A stretch of 64,000 nucleotides of DNA from Mercurialis annua (GCF_937616625.2 NC_065571.1:55475651-55539650), one strand, 5' to 3'. Shown: positions 24,861 through 35,775, counted from the first letter of the stretch. Made by a program: numbers and translations. The notes: a model not told the origin generated them from the sequence alone.

Positions 24861-27311
24861 TCATGCACTACGTACATTAACCAAGTCATATGCTTCTCTA
24901 CTCTGCACTGCCTCTTTATACGACTGCGGCTCATCGGAATCAATGATCTCACTTATTGCCAAAGCATAAGCCATAGGATTAGTATCAACCGTATCAACAC
25001 AATCCACATATCTCATTGGTGTTCTGATTTGCCTTCTTCCTCTCCTTATTGCTATACTATCTTCTACCACTTCTTCATTAGGCTCGTTTATAGGATCAGT
25101 AGTAATCCTATTTGGAGCTACAAACTCCACCTTCTGGCTAGCACCCAGATCAGTTTTTCCTGCAAGATCACCAAGTTCCTCTTTCTGGCCAAACATAGTA
25201 GATTCATCAAAGGTTACGTCTCTACTAATAATCAGTTTTGGAGTTCTATCCATCTCTGTGCACCACAGTCTGTACCCTTTAACTCCAGTCGCATATCCTA
25301 GAAATATGCATTTCATTGCCCTCGCCTCAAGTTTACCATCATTAACATGAGCATAGGCAACACAACCGAAAACACGCAAGCCAGAATAATCAGAGGGTTT
25401 ACCATACCATACCTCTTGAGGTGTCTTCAAATCAATTGCAGTAGATGGCGATCTATTCACCAGATAACAAGCAGTGTTAACTGCTTCAGCCCAGAAACGC
25501 TTTGGAAGACCCGCGTTTAACCGCATGCACCGAGCACGCTGTAGTAGTATTTGGTTCATCCGCTCTGCAACCCCATTCTGCTGTGGCGTGTACCGTACAG
25601 TGTGATGCCTCACTATACCTTCCTTTCTACAGAAGTCATCGAATGGTGCATTGCAAAACTCTAACCCGTTGTCCGTCCTGAGTGTCTTGACCTGTTTTCC
25701 AGTATGTTTTTCAACCATGGTCTTCCACTCCTTGAACCGCCCAAACACTTCATCCTTCGATTTCAGAAAATACAACCACACCTTTCTCGAGTAGTCATCA
25801 ATAAAGGTCACAAAATATTTGAGTCCCCTGTGGGATTCAACCCGAGCAGGACCCCATAAATCCGAGTGAATATAATCCAGGATGCCTTTAGAAGTGTGCC
25901 TTCCAGAAGTGAATTTCACCCTGTGTTGCTTGCCAAGAATACAAGTTTCACAGAACTTCAGCTTCCCCATTTCCGCTCCTTCTAACAACCCTTGTTTACT
26001 CAATATGGATAGCCCCCTCTCACTCATGTGACCTAACCTCTGATGCCACAACTCGGTTTTACCATCATGTACCTCCAAGGACCGAGCAACCGCCACAGTT
26101 CCCACTACTGCACTTCCTGTGAGAATATAAATGCCGTGTTGTAGCACACCCTTCATCACAGTCAATGCACCTTTAGAAATTCTGATCTGTCCATCTCCGC
26201 CTGAGTGGTTGTACCCTTGCTTGTCAAGTGTACCCACAGAAATCAAGTTCTTCCGCAGTTCAGGAATATACCAAGCATCAAATGTTCTAACCATACCATC
26301 ATACATCTTGATCTGAACAGAACCACTACCCTTGACAGCAAGCTCCTTATCATTCGCCACCTTTACAGTGCCATTCCACTCCTTGAAAGAATTAAACAAT
26401 TCCTTTCTAGAAGACATATGATAAGATGCACCAGTATCTAGGACCCAGGTACTATCAGAACTTGATGTACTCACAGTCAAAACATCACCGCTTTCTTCCT
26501 CATCAGAACTCTCCTGTACCACAGCTGCATTAGCATTACCGCTTGATTCCTTGTTTTCGCCACCCTTTTTCAGTTTCGGACAATCTCTTCTAAAGTGCCC
26601 CTTCTCCTTGCAGTGATAGCATCGTCGTCCATTAGACTTCGATTTGGAACGCGACCTGTTTCCTTTCCCACCATCTCTCTCATGACTCCTGCCCCGACTC
26701 ACCACAAGACCAGAAACCGATTCCTCCTCATTAGAGTTAGAGACCTTTTTCTTTAGTTCTTTGGATTGCAAAGCATCCTTTACATCACTAACAGAAATCG
26801 AATCTCTACCATATAACATTGTATCAACAAAGTTTTCATATGAACTGGGCAAAGAACATAAAAGAATGAGGGCTTGATCCTCTTCTTCAATCGAAGCACC
26901 AACACCTTGTAAATCTATAACAATTCGATTGAAGTTATTAACATGATCTCTTACCTGAGTATTTTCCGTCATCCTCAATGTATACAAACGTTGTTTCTGA
27001 TACAACCGGTTTGTAAGAGATTTCTTCTGAAACTTGCTCTCCAACGCTCCCCATAAAGCATCAGCAGTTCCTTCACCGATAACCTCTCTCAACACCTCAT
27101 CAGAAAGACTCAATAGAATCGTACTATGTGCCTTTGACATAATATCTGCCTTCTCTCCCACAGACAAACCTTCCGGTAAATTGCTTTCTCCTCCTAACGC
27201 CGCTACGCATCCTTGTTGAACCAAAACAGCCTTCATCTTGACTTTCCACAAAGTAAAGTCATTCGAACCATTGAATTTCTCAATATCGAATTTATGAAGC
27301 GACATCTTCAA
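24861..27311 (-). CDS. Copia Gag-protease-integrase polyprotein, RT/RNase H deleted
   Basis: 816 codons without a break. Gag (UBN2 type) spans about residues 1-200, with FNGSNDFTLWKVKM and the LCSLPSSYENF motif. A CCHC zinc knuckle CYHCKEKGHFRRDC lies at about 231-244. The aspartic protease active site WVLDTGASYHM is near 290. The integrase HHCC zinc region follows (LWHQRLGHMS, then FCETCILGKQHRVKF). The integrase catalytic triad is Asp in HSDLWGP, Asp in TLRTDNGLEF and Glu in QQNGVAERMNQ. The C-terminal side reaches PQSYKEAVQSREA, the point just before RT in copia elements, then switches to a short unrelated tail. An intact frame with no RT means any new copy would depend on enzymes from another copia element. 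Confidence 0.92.
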   Translation of the reverse strand: MKMSLHKFDIEKFNGSNDFTLWKVKMKAVLVQQGCVAALGGESNLPEGLSVGEKADIMSKAHSTILLSLSDEVLREVIGEGTADALWGALESKFQKKSLTNRLYQKQRLYTLRMTENTQVRDHVNNFNRIVIDLQGVGASIEEEDQALILLCSLPSSYENFVDTMLYGRDSISVSDVKDALQSKELKKKVSNSNEEESVSGLVVSRGRSHERDGGKGNRSRSKSKSNGRRCYHCKEKGHFRRDCPKLKKGGENKESSGNANAAVVQESSDEEESGDVLTVSTSSSDSTWVLDTGASYHMSSRKELFNSFKEWNGTVKVANDKELAVKGSGSVQIKMYDGMVRTFDAWYIPELRKNLISVGTLDKQGYNHSGGDGQIRISKGALTVMKGVLQHGIYILTGSAVVGTVAVARSLEVHDGKTELWHQRLGHMSERGLSILSKQGLLEGAEMGKLKFCETCILGKQHRVKFTSGRHTSKGILDYIHSDLWGPARVESHRGLKYFVTFIDDYSRKVWLYFLKSKDEVFGRFKEWKTMVEKHTGKQVKTLRTDNGLEFCNAPFDDFCRKEGIVRHHTVRYTPQQNGVAERMNQILLQRARCMRLNAGLPKRFWAEAVNTACYLVNRSPSTAIDLKTPQEVWYGKPSDYSGLRVFGCVAYAHVNDGKLEARAMKCIFLGYATGVKGYRLWCTEMDRTPKLIISRDVTFDESTMFGQKEELGDLAGKTDLGASQKVEFVAPNRITTDPINEPNEEVVEDSIAIRRGRRQIRTPMRYVDCVDTVDTNPMAYALAISEIIDSDEPQSYKEAVQSREAYDLVNVRSA

Positions 27312-27362
27312 TCAACAAAATACCTAGAATCTCAGATTTGAAATCTAGGCTCCGATACCACT

Positions 27363-27673
27363 TGTTAGCGCAGCAGAAAATAAATAAGAGAAGAGAAAAG
27401 AATCACACAAGATTTTTTACGTGGTTCGATCAATGCGATCTACTCCACGGCAGAGAGAGAATTTATTCTATATGTTTGTTGTGAGTTTACAATAGGGTCA
27501 TCACCTCTATTTATAGTGAACCCTTAAGACACAATTTATGTCCTAATCCAATAAGGAAATAGACTATAAATCCTAAAAGGAAAACAATGCTAAACAAAGG
27601 ATTAAGTATCCTAATCTAAATAGGAACAATATATCCTAATCCAAATAGGAACAATATGAGCCATAACTCAACA
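27363..27673 (-). repeat. 5' LTR of the copia element (minus orientation)
   Basis: 311 bp, identical on reading to 24375-24685. The primer-binding site lies just to its left on the plus strand (about 27348-27360). Confidence 0.92.
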
Positions 27674-28995
27674 TTTATAAATTAAAAGAGGAAGAGAAAC
27701 AAAGCACAAAGAATAAACCAAACTCAACAAAGTCAAATTAAAGCAGGTCACGTTATGAAGAATGGACACAAATCTCATTGAGCAATTATAAAGTGGAGGA
27801 TCAAAACTGAAGCACTAATAGCTTTTTTTTTTTTTTTTTTTTTTTTAACAGAAAGCACTAATAGCTGCCCACACATAAGTTAGCTGCAAATCAATGAATA
27901 TAATAAACAAGGACACCAAGCACGTTAAAAGTGAGATAAGGAAGCATGCAGGTCAAATCAATTGAAGCGATGGCCAGAAAAATATCTACGTGATAAAAAA
28001 ACAGGTTCAATATTTTTTACATTCGTTGGAATAATATGTTTATAATGCATGATGAATTCTTTTTTATATATTCTAAAACCTCGCATGATATATATTAAAA
28101 TTTGGTTATTGATTTCGGTTTTAAAATCAAAAAAAATAATATTATTTTAATTTAATTCTCATTTTTATATAACTTCAAATATGTTATATCTTTAAACTGA
28201 AATTCAATATAAAATATATAAAAAAAGAAGAAGCCAAATATGGCTTAATCAAGAAAGGATTGTTCCTATAAAGACTCGGTCAAAAAGAATAGATCATGAC
28301 AAGAAAGAAGAGACTCGGCCTAGTACAGCTCGGTCAAAAATAAGATATCAAAAGGAACACCAAGAAAAAAATAATAAAAGGAAAAAAGCAAAAACCAGAC
28401 GAGCAACGCCCAAAAGGCGAAAAGCGAAGTAGCCCAAAAAGAAAAGAGATGAATGATCCAAAAGAAAAAAACGAAGGCGAATCAAATATAGTGATGAAGA
28501 GGGAGGTCCGATCAGGGCGAAAGAGGAGAAAACAATAGCAAAAATAGCAAAAAGCCTCCGCCAAGAAAAATAAAGACAAACAAGACCTAATCAAGAAAGC
28601 AAGAGAAGCGAAAAACCTACAGATTGTAGGAAGAGAAGAAAAAAAAAACAAGAAATCAACAAAGAGAACACCACTTGAGATCATGAAGAACCAAGCGATG
28701 TAAAAATGAAGGAAAAGACCTCGGAAGAAACGAATGAATAAACCAAAAAAGCTCCGTCAAAGAAGAATAAGTCAAAGCTTAAACAAGAAGAGACTCGCCT
28801 TAATAGGGTTCGGTCAAAAAGAATAAAACAAGAAAACAACTAAAAAATAATAATAATAAGGGTTGACAAAGATGAACCATCCAAAGAAGACTCATCCAAA
28901 GAAAAACCCCAAGAGGGACAAAAAAGATAGATTCGTCTGAATTTTGAAGAAAACCCCAAGAGGGAAAGAAGTATGAATAAGATAGAAGTCAAAAG

Positions 28996-29133
28996 GCCCA
29001 TCATCAAGTATAGACTTTTTGTCATACCCGATGGTGTCAATCGCCCGTCGTCAAGTATAGATCTTTTGTCATACCCGATGGTGCCAATCGCCCATTGTCA
29101 AGTATAGAAGTTTGTCATACCCAATGGTGCGAG
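28996..29133 (+). repeat. Tandem repeat, three ~47-bp units
   Basis: Units centred on tcaagtatag at 29004, 29051 and 29098, each followed by tttgtcatacccgatggtg with small changes. It lies inside the LARD interior. Confidence 0.75.
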
Positions 29134-29184
29134 CTATCTTTAATTCATACAATTCAGCAAAGCAGAAAGGAATCAGGAATAAAT

Positions 29185-29315
29185 AAAGGCGAAACGCCAA
29201 AAAACCAGAGTATAGATTTACTCTAAAATAAAGGCGAAACTCCAAAAAACCAGAGTATAGATTTACTCTAAAAATAAAAGAAAAACGCCAAAAACAGAGT
29301 TTAGATTAACTCTAA
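29185..29315 (+). repeat. Tandem repeat, three ~45-bp units
   Basis: Units begin aaaggcgaaac at 29185 and 29230, contain ccagagtatagatttactct and end in A-rich sequence. The third unit (from about 29275) is more diverged. Confidence 0.7.
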
Positions 29316-30945
29316 AGGCGAAATATCAAAGATCAAAATCAACTCAAAGCAAAATAAAGCGAAAGGCGAATCAATTAAATAAAGCAAAATAAAAAGAAAG
29401 CAAAACGCCAATCAAAAGGAATGCGAAAGATCTCAAAACAGAAGACCAAGTCTAAAGTGATTCGGGTAAAAATAAGGCCAAGTGCCAAAATAAGGAGACT
29501 CACTCAAATCAAAAGAAATAAGGCTACAGGCCCAAATCAACAAATCACAAGAAACTCGCCCAAATCAGAGGAACAAATCTTAAAAAGGAAGGCAGTCCGC
29601 CCGAAAAGAATTAAAATCAAGGAAAATCGACGAAATAAATTGAAGACATGATCTCAAAAACGGGCATAAATACCCTTTGAGATCAGTGTATTTGTGGAGG
29701 AGGTCAAAGAACTCATATCTTTCCAAAGAAGAAAACAAAACTCTCAAAATGAAAAAGAATTGCATAAAGGAAAACAAGAAGAGTCACTTCGAAGAAACAA
29801 TTACTCATTAAAATAGTAAACATCAACTGACATTCAAAGATAACACCAAGATAAAGGTTTCATCCCTGAAATGTTAGTTTCGCCAAATATAATGGCATCG
29901 CCTAAATAAAAGAAAGCTGGAATAAAAGACTTCGATTAATGAAGATAAAGACAAGCACAAAGAACACAGGAATGTTGAAATCTGAAAACCAAGAAAAGAA
30001 GAATGAACATCAAGAAAAAAGAGGAATGAACAAGAAACTTAAAATCACAACCAACGAAGATCAAACATAGCAAATCAAATGGAAAATAAGGAGTAATGCG
30101 GCAGTAACGAAGAATCAACTGAGTGCTAAACAAGAAAGGTTCAAAATCCAGAAGAAAAAAGAAAAGACTCGATCGAATCCTTAAAAGGTTCGGCCTATAA
30201 AGAGTTTCACCCAAAAGAAGAATCAAGGTTTTCCTAAGATGAGGGAACACCTAAAGATAAAAACTCGCTGAAGGGTTTCGCCCAGTACAAGGGCTTAGCC
30301 CACTAGTGAAGATTCATATAGTATAAAAGCTTCACCAAATGATGAGGAGTCGCCACATGAATTTTGCCTATAAAAATATCTAAAAGAAGACAATAAGTCT
30401 CGCCAAGAGAATGAGCTTCGGCATAAAGAATCTCCGAGAAGGATCCCAACAAAGAGGAAAAGGATAAACAAATAAAATTCAAAAGGCCGATGGATCAATC
30501 ACAAAATTGATTGGAAATTAGAAGACAATTGAAGAAATTTCAAGAACATAAAACAATCAAAACATGAACAAAGGAATACCTAGAGATAAGGCATCAAAAT
30601 AAATCAACGAGATTCACCAAGAGTCTCGCCAAAAGAAGAAATCAAACACGAGAATTAAAGATTGAAGATGAGGCAAAGCTACTTTCGAACAACCAAGAGT
30701 AAAAGATGAAAAATGAAACAAATACAACAGTTTAAAGACAAAGGAAGATAGAACGAATGGACACATGTCCTACCTTCAAAAAATAACGAATAGATGAACG
30801 ACACATGGCGAAAAAGAAGAAAAACTGGAATCTTGCTCGAAGAGCAAAAAGGAACGCCAGAATACAAAACGACTCGCCTCAAATGGAGTTGAGATACTCC
30901 AAGGCATAAAATACCATGACTTCAACTCACTTGCGGGGGGGCTAA

Positions 30946-31526
30946 TGATGGATACCGAATCCTTTTCTACTTATAATGGAGACGAGTCGCAGGAGATCTA
31001 TTCTCAGACGACACCAGACTCCCGCCCAAATGGCCGAATCCATCGGATCCGCCTTGACTGGAATACATCATTCTACATCATAAAGACCGAATCACTGAGG
31101 ACTCGGACAAAGCACGTCGACCCCGGGATTCGGATAAGATCTCCAAGATCTACGCATATTCGGAGTATCTGTCCTATTTGGATACAAATTCCAACTTAGA
31201 AAGATAGCCTCCAACTTAGGAAGGCGAGACTGTTTAGGAATATCTTCCTAAATAGGACTCCTGTCTGAATAAGGAAGGACACTCCTAATCAGGGTCAAAC
31301 CCTACTAAATAGGAATCACTTTCCTACTACAACTCTGTAAGGTATACATTCGACTACTATAAAAGGAGGTTAAGGTATGCCTAAACACACAACTGATAAC
31401 AAATACAATTATTCTCCTTTAAGCCTAAACTGACTTAAGCATCGGAGAGCTAATCGGACAAACTGTCCGATTAGCCATCTACACTGTTTTGCAGGATTAA
31501 CGCCGTCGAGATGCCGGAATCTATCA
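30946..31526 (+). repeat. 3' LTR of the LARD element
   Basis: Direct copy of 23487-24067, preceded by the polypurine tract ending GCGGGGGGGCTAA. Confidence 0.9.
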
Positions 31527-31728
31527 CTTATAAAAGTTGAAGGATAAAGTTGCACCTTATCCCGAAATATATATGCAAGTAAGTAGCGAGAGTTTGTTAT
31601 ATGGATTGGTTGACCTAATTGTTGATACACACGATTTTATTTTTCTTGATAATTCTATTGTAAATGGTAGATTATAAAAATAAATAAAAAATCACAAAAA
31701 AGAAAATGAAAATAGGTCGTTAAAACAA

Positions 31729-33307
31729 GGACTTTTTATATAAAATACTGTTTTTTCTCTAACATTTACTTTTTTACCACCCTTTTTAAATCTTTACATT
31801 TCATACCAACTTTCTTTTCAGTTATACTACTTTTTGAAAAAACTTTACTTTTTATATTAACTCCCATTTTCCAATATTTCTTTTCATCATTTTTACTTTT
31901 TTTTTCACCATTATATTCTTGCACTTAATATTTAGGGCTTTTTATATGAAATATTGTTTTTTCTCCAACATTTACTTTTTTACCACCCCTTTTAAATCTT
32001 TGCATTTCATATCAACTTTCTTTTCATTTATACTACTTTTTGAAAAAAATTTACTTTTTATATTAACTCCCATTTTCCAACATTTTTTGTCATCATTTTT
32101 ACTTTTTTTTCACCATTATATCCTGCACTTGATATTTATCACATATTTTAATTTTAATTTTTTTAATTTATTTGATTTTTTTAATTTTATTGGATTTTGA
32201 CTTTTTTTACTGTTAATGTTTTTCGTCAGTTTTAATATCAACATGAAATCAACACGAAATCAACATATATAATAAATTAACTAATTTAAATTTTTTAATT
32301 TGTTTTTGCACTAATTTTTATTTTTCTAACATTTTTTCAATTTGATTTCAATTTTGTTATTTTATTTCACATATAATGTGTTATTTTTCGTTAATGTTAA
32401 AATCAATAATATCAACACAGTATCAACATAAGATCAACAATGTAACATTACAATAATTTAAAATCATTACTGTCTTCTTCACCGATGATAAAATCAACAA
32501 AATATCAACCGAAAATCAACATAATATCAACACAGTAACATTACAATAATCCAACATCATTATATGTCTTCTCTTTGATGCTAACATATCATTATCTAGT
32601 TTTAATTTAATTTAATTTAATTTTTTTAGTTGATCTCACAGACAATATTATCTTAGTTTTCAATGTTAAAATATAAAAAAACCAGTTGATATCAACATAA
32701 TATCAACATAAAGTCAACATAAAATCAATAATAGTTGTAACATTACAATAATTCAGCAATCAATCATCATCAAGAAATCGTTCTGCAGAATAAAAAAAAC
32801 GCAGAAACACAAAAAAATGCAGAAATAACAGAATTTTATTCCATAAAATCACAAAATTATTTTACATAACATGAAATGAGTATTAGATTCTTTAAAGATA
32901 CACTTTATACATGTTTAATGGTGAAAAACAGTAATAAATAAACAAATTACAGATCTGAAAATTAAAAAAAAAACCAAAAAATTTCAGATCTGAAATCAAA
33001 ACGATAAAAGAAAGATGACGGCGAGACGAAGGCGGAACGGCGGAACGGAAGAAGCGGAACGGCGGAAGCGGAACGACGGAGGTGGATTGATGCGAAGAAC
33101 AAAAGGTGAGTTGAGAGAGAAATGAGAGAGAAATTTAAGGAGAGAGAAAATAATCTTATTTATGAAGGTTTGTGCTATTAGAGATCTATTTATATGAATG
33201 GTATAAAAGTAATAAATTCTTTTTTATATGTTAGTTTTAAACTGTCAAACATATGTCAGTATAAAAGTAAATCAAATTTGAATATTGGTTATTTGAGTAA
33301 AAAGCCC
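31729..33307. mobile_element. Non-autonomous Mutator-like TIR element, 1579 bp
   Basis: Ends GGACTTTTTATATAAAAT (left) and GGGCTTTTTACTCAAATA (reverse complement of right), with an exact 9-bp duplication ttaaaacaa at 31720-31728 and 33308-33316. The first ~200 bp are tandemly duplicated (copies start about 31729 and 31935). The middle is rich in atcaaca phrases (32230-32730). A GC-rich patch of gcggaacgg repeats lies at 33015-33085, possibly captured sequence. No transposase. Confidence 0.78.
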
Positions 33308-33888
33308 TTAAAACAATTAAATACATTTGGATGAATCTTCAAATGAGCTAATTCATAACAATCATTAACAATTTGGACATTCTAATGTGGTAATTTTACG
33401 AATCAAGACAATTATATTTTTTTTAAACTGTCAAGACAATTATATTAAAATTCAAATTATATCCATATGACGCATATCACTTTAGCTTTTGATTTCTCTA
33501 TTTTAATTAGGCATGAAATCATTTTGGCAAATATCGCTCAAGATTGTTTGTTGGGTTTGAAGTACTTTCATATTTTGTTCACTAATGAAGATAGTATGTA
33601 TTCATCAAAAACAAAAAAACGAAGATGGTATATGGACACCGAACTACAATGAATTAGAATTGCTAGATTCATTTATATTATTTTACAGTTCTTAAAAGGT
33701 TTAAATAAATTAAACAATATTAAATTGCTTAAAAGAATAAACACTAAACACTAAATGTATATAAATAGATTATTTATAAAAATTAAATAAATAGGTAGTT
33801 TAAAAGAAGTGGGAACTCATGTTAATACTCTATTTGATGAGAATCGATGAGAGGGCTCCGTCAGTCCTCTCAATTATATAAGTACTAG

Positions 33889-35775
33889 TCCGCGCAATTG
33901 CGCGAAATTGATATGATATATATTTTTCTAAAATATTTTTCATATTAGATTTGTTTCATTTATATTTAAAAATAATATATATTAAACGATGATCAAATTT
34001 TTAAATTATAAAAAATATTAACTATTTTATTATTAAATTTTAAATTCATTCAAATGATCAGTCATATATAAGTTTAGTTTTTTTCAATACTTTTCATCCA
34101 CATCTCTTTTAAAATCTACCTGCAAAATATATTTTATGAATATAAAAGAATTGCCTCTCTGTTTTCAAAATATTTATACTGATATATAGAATAAAAAAGT
34201 GAAATAAAAAAAGAGAAAAAATAATTAAATAGACCGATAAGCTTTTATATATATATTGAAACATTCATAAAATTTAAAAGTTATAAATTTATTTTAATTT
34301 AGTCAATCAATTGAAAAACTATCAAATTTTTCAAATAACCGCCGATATACTATTTCTAAAATTGATACAGGGTATCCTAATTTGAATTTTTTTTTTAAAA
34401 ATACATATTCAATTGTCATATAAGCACAATCAAATCAATTTTAATTTTTTTGATATATTTCCAATAAATCTATCATAGATTGTGATAGATTTACAATATT
34501 TGAAAGATTTAGATTATTTCTTATAAAATCAAAATATTTATTTTTTTGGCACTATTAAACCTTAATAAATGGTAACTCAAATTTGCAGATAACATTTATC
34601 CATTAAATAAATAAGAAAGTTTGAAAACTCAACATGAACTATGAAATTTTATTATTTACTTATAAAAGTAGAAGGATCAAATTGCACCTTATTCCAAAAT
34701 ATATATGCTAATAAATAGCGATAATTTATTCAACATGTCTTTCAACTTCCTGTGTTTTTTTGTTCAAAGTGATATTTGCAGAATTATGCCATATGCATAA
34801 ATCCAAGACTATAGTTGATTAAAACTCTCTCTTTCTTTTCAGAAACCCTAGCCGCAACAAGAGGGATGTGATTTTGGCCATTGTTTGGTTCAAAATCACC
34901 TCCCTACCTTCTCGTTTTCTCTTTAAATCTCGTATTTAGTTTATTTTACGTCAATAATCACAGATCTGAGATCTGTTGGTTTTTTCTTTCTTCCTTTATG
35001 GATGTTTTGTCTTCCTTAGTGGAGTTCTGGCTCTTACCCTTTATGGGTTTTGCTATTTTCTTGATGAAATTATCTACGGAACGTAGATCTGAAGTGCTAT
35101 CAGTAGAAATCTTATTTCTAATATTCTCTCAATCGGACTCATTCAAAGACCAAAGAGTCGATTTGTGGTTTAAAATAACCTTCGAGTGGAGTGGACGGAT
35201 CGCCGAGTTGCACATTCAAAGAGCTCCGTCAATACGATTGAAGAAATTAGATATGATTTTTTGTTATTTTACTGATGTTCTATTATTGTACCTCTTGAAT
35301 GTATTGATATATTCAATATTTGATCAAGTTGTATTCTTATTTCTCTATTAATGAAATTTTCATTATTCTCAAAAAAAAAGACTATAGTTGATTATTACTC
35401 GAACTATCACTTTAGCATTTTGGCAAATATGGCTCAAGATTGTTTGTTGGGTTTGAAGTACTTTCATATTTTGTTCACTAATGAAAATGGTATATATTCA
35501 TTAAAAACAAAACAATGATTGGATACTGAACTACGATGAATAAAAAATGCTAGATTCATTTATATTATTTTACAATTCTTAAAAGGTTTAAAAAAATTAA
35601 ACACTATTAAATAGTTTAAAAGGATAAACACTAAATAACTAATATATATAAATAGACTATTTATAAAAATAAAATAAATAGGTAGTTCAATAAAAATGGG
35701 AATTCATGAGAATGCTCTATTTGGTGAGAATCAATGAGAGTGCTCCGTTGGTCCTCTCAATTATATAATATATAG
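33889..35775 (+). mobile_element. Helitron-like unit 2, head-to-tail with unit 1
   Basis: Begins TCCGCGCAATTGCGCG immediately after the CTAG end of unit 1. It repeats the unit 1 sequence, including agattgtttgttgggtttga and the region around the LARD empty site. It ends with the same subterminal hairpin, GAGAG (35736-35740) / CTCTC (35754-35758), then AATTATATAATATATAG. The terminal CTRR is not clear in this copy. It carries a retroposed insertion at 34822-35378. Confidence 0.5.
34822..35378 (+). mobile_element. Poly(A)-ended retroposon, 557 bp, with 16-bp target duplication
   Basis: Starts aaactctctctttctttt and includes gaaaccctagccgc, like a plant 5'UTR, and ends attaatgaaattttcattat then A-rich sequence. 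An exact 16-bp duplication agactatagttgatta lies at 34806-34821 and 35379-35394. These are marks of target-primed reverse transcription. It is either a truncated LINE/SINE or a processed copy of an mRNA. The 156-codon ORF inside (34881-35351) is hydrophobic and matches no family I recognise. Confidence 0.75.

Larger units (their letters stand above)
24375..27673 (-). mobile_element. Ty1/copia retrotransposon lacking reverse transcriptase, nested in the LARD
   Basis: Two 311-bp LTRs (24375-24685 and 27363-27673), identical as far as I can read, with TG...CA ends and a 5-bp target duplication tttat (24370-24374 and 27674-27678). Minus orientation: next to the 27363 LTR the minus strand reads TGGTATCGGAGCC, a primer-binding site one base off the initiator-Met tRNA type. 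Next to the 24685 LTR it reads CCAAGGTGGAGAT, a copia-type polypurine tract. One long ORF covers gag, protease and integrase. The ORF stops where reverse transcriptase should begin, and only about 170 bp separate its stop from the 3' LTR, so RT and RNase H are deleted. Confidence 0.93.
27679..30945 (+). other. Non-coding, purine-rich interior of the LARD
   Basis: The plus strand is strongly A+G-rich over about 3.2 kb, with recurring phrases such as actcggtcaaaaagaat, gaaaggcgaa and ctcgcc. Long minus-strand ORFs (Phe/Leu/Ser-rich) are by-products of this bias. No gypsy gag-pol motif was found. A T run lies at 27823-27847. Confidence 0.6.
23487..31526 (+). mobile_element. LARD-type non-autonomous LTR retrotransposon, 8.0 kb
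   Basis: Two 581-bp LTRs (23487-24067 and 30946-31526; TGATGG...CTATCA) flank the element. An exact 5-bp target duplication cttat lies outside (23482-23486 and 31527-31531). A primer-binding-site-like TTGGCGCCGTCTGTGG starts at about 24069, two bases after the 5' LTR. A polypurine tract GCGGGGGGGC precedes the 3' LTR. The PBS type and LTRs suggest the Ty3/gypsy group, but there is no pol. Apart from a 41-codon gag-like remnant and a nested copia element, the interior is non-coding: a LARD. The paralogous Helitron-like unit at 34660-34680 gives the empty site. I counted two substitutions between the LTRs, so the insertion is recent. Confidence 0.9.
22591..33888 (+). mobile_element. Helitron-like unit 1, interrupted by younger insertions
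   Basis: Starts after ctactag with TCGTAATCCCACGCAATTGC and matches unit 2 (33889-35775) along about 900 bp. It is interrupted by the LTR element at 23487-31526 and the TIR element at 31729-33307, and resumes to 33888. Its 3' end shows GAGAGG...CCTCTC (33849-33871), a short hairpin, followed by AATTATATAAGTA and CTAG (33885-33888). A hairpin a few bases before CTRR is the Helitron 3' signature. No Rep/helicase ORF, so non-autonomous. Helitron assignment is by end structure only. Confidence 0.5.

Noticed and set aside
28996..29315. CRISPR-like array
   Set aside because: Adjacent units without unique spacers, inside a plant retroelement: ordinary tandem repeats.
28334..30882. Several minus-strand ORFs of 65-116 codons rich in Phe, Leu and Ser
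   Set aside because: They arise from the purine-rich sense strand of the LARD interior. No domain or splice context.
34881..35351. 156-codon ORF as a protein-coding gene
   Set aside because: It lies wholly inside a retroposed insertion with target duplications. Hydrophobic, no family recognised; kept only as part of the mobile element.
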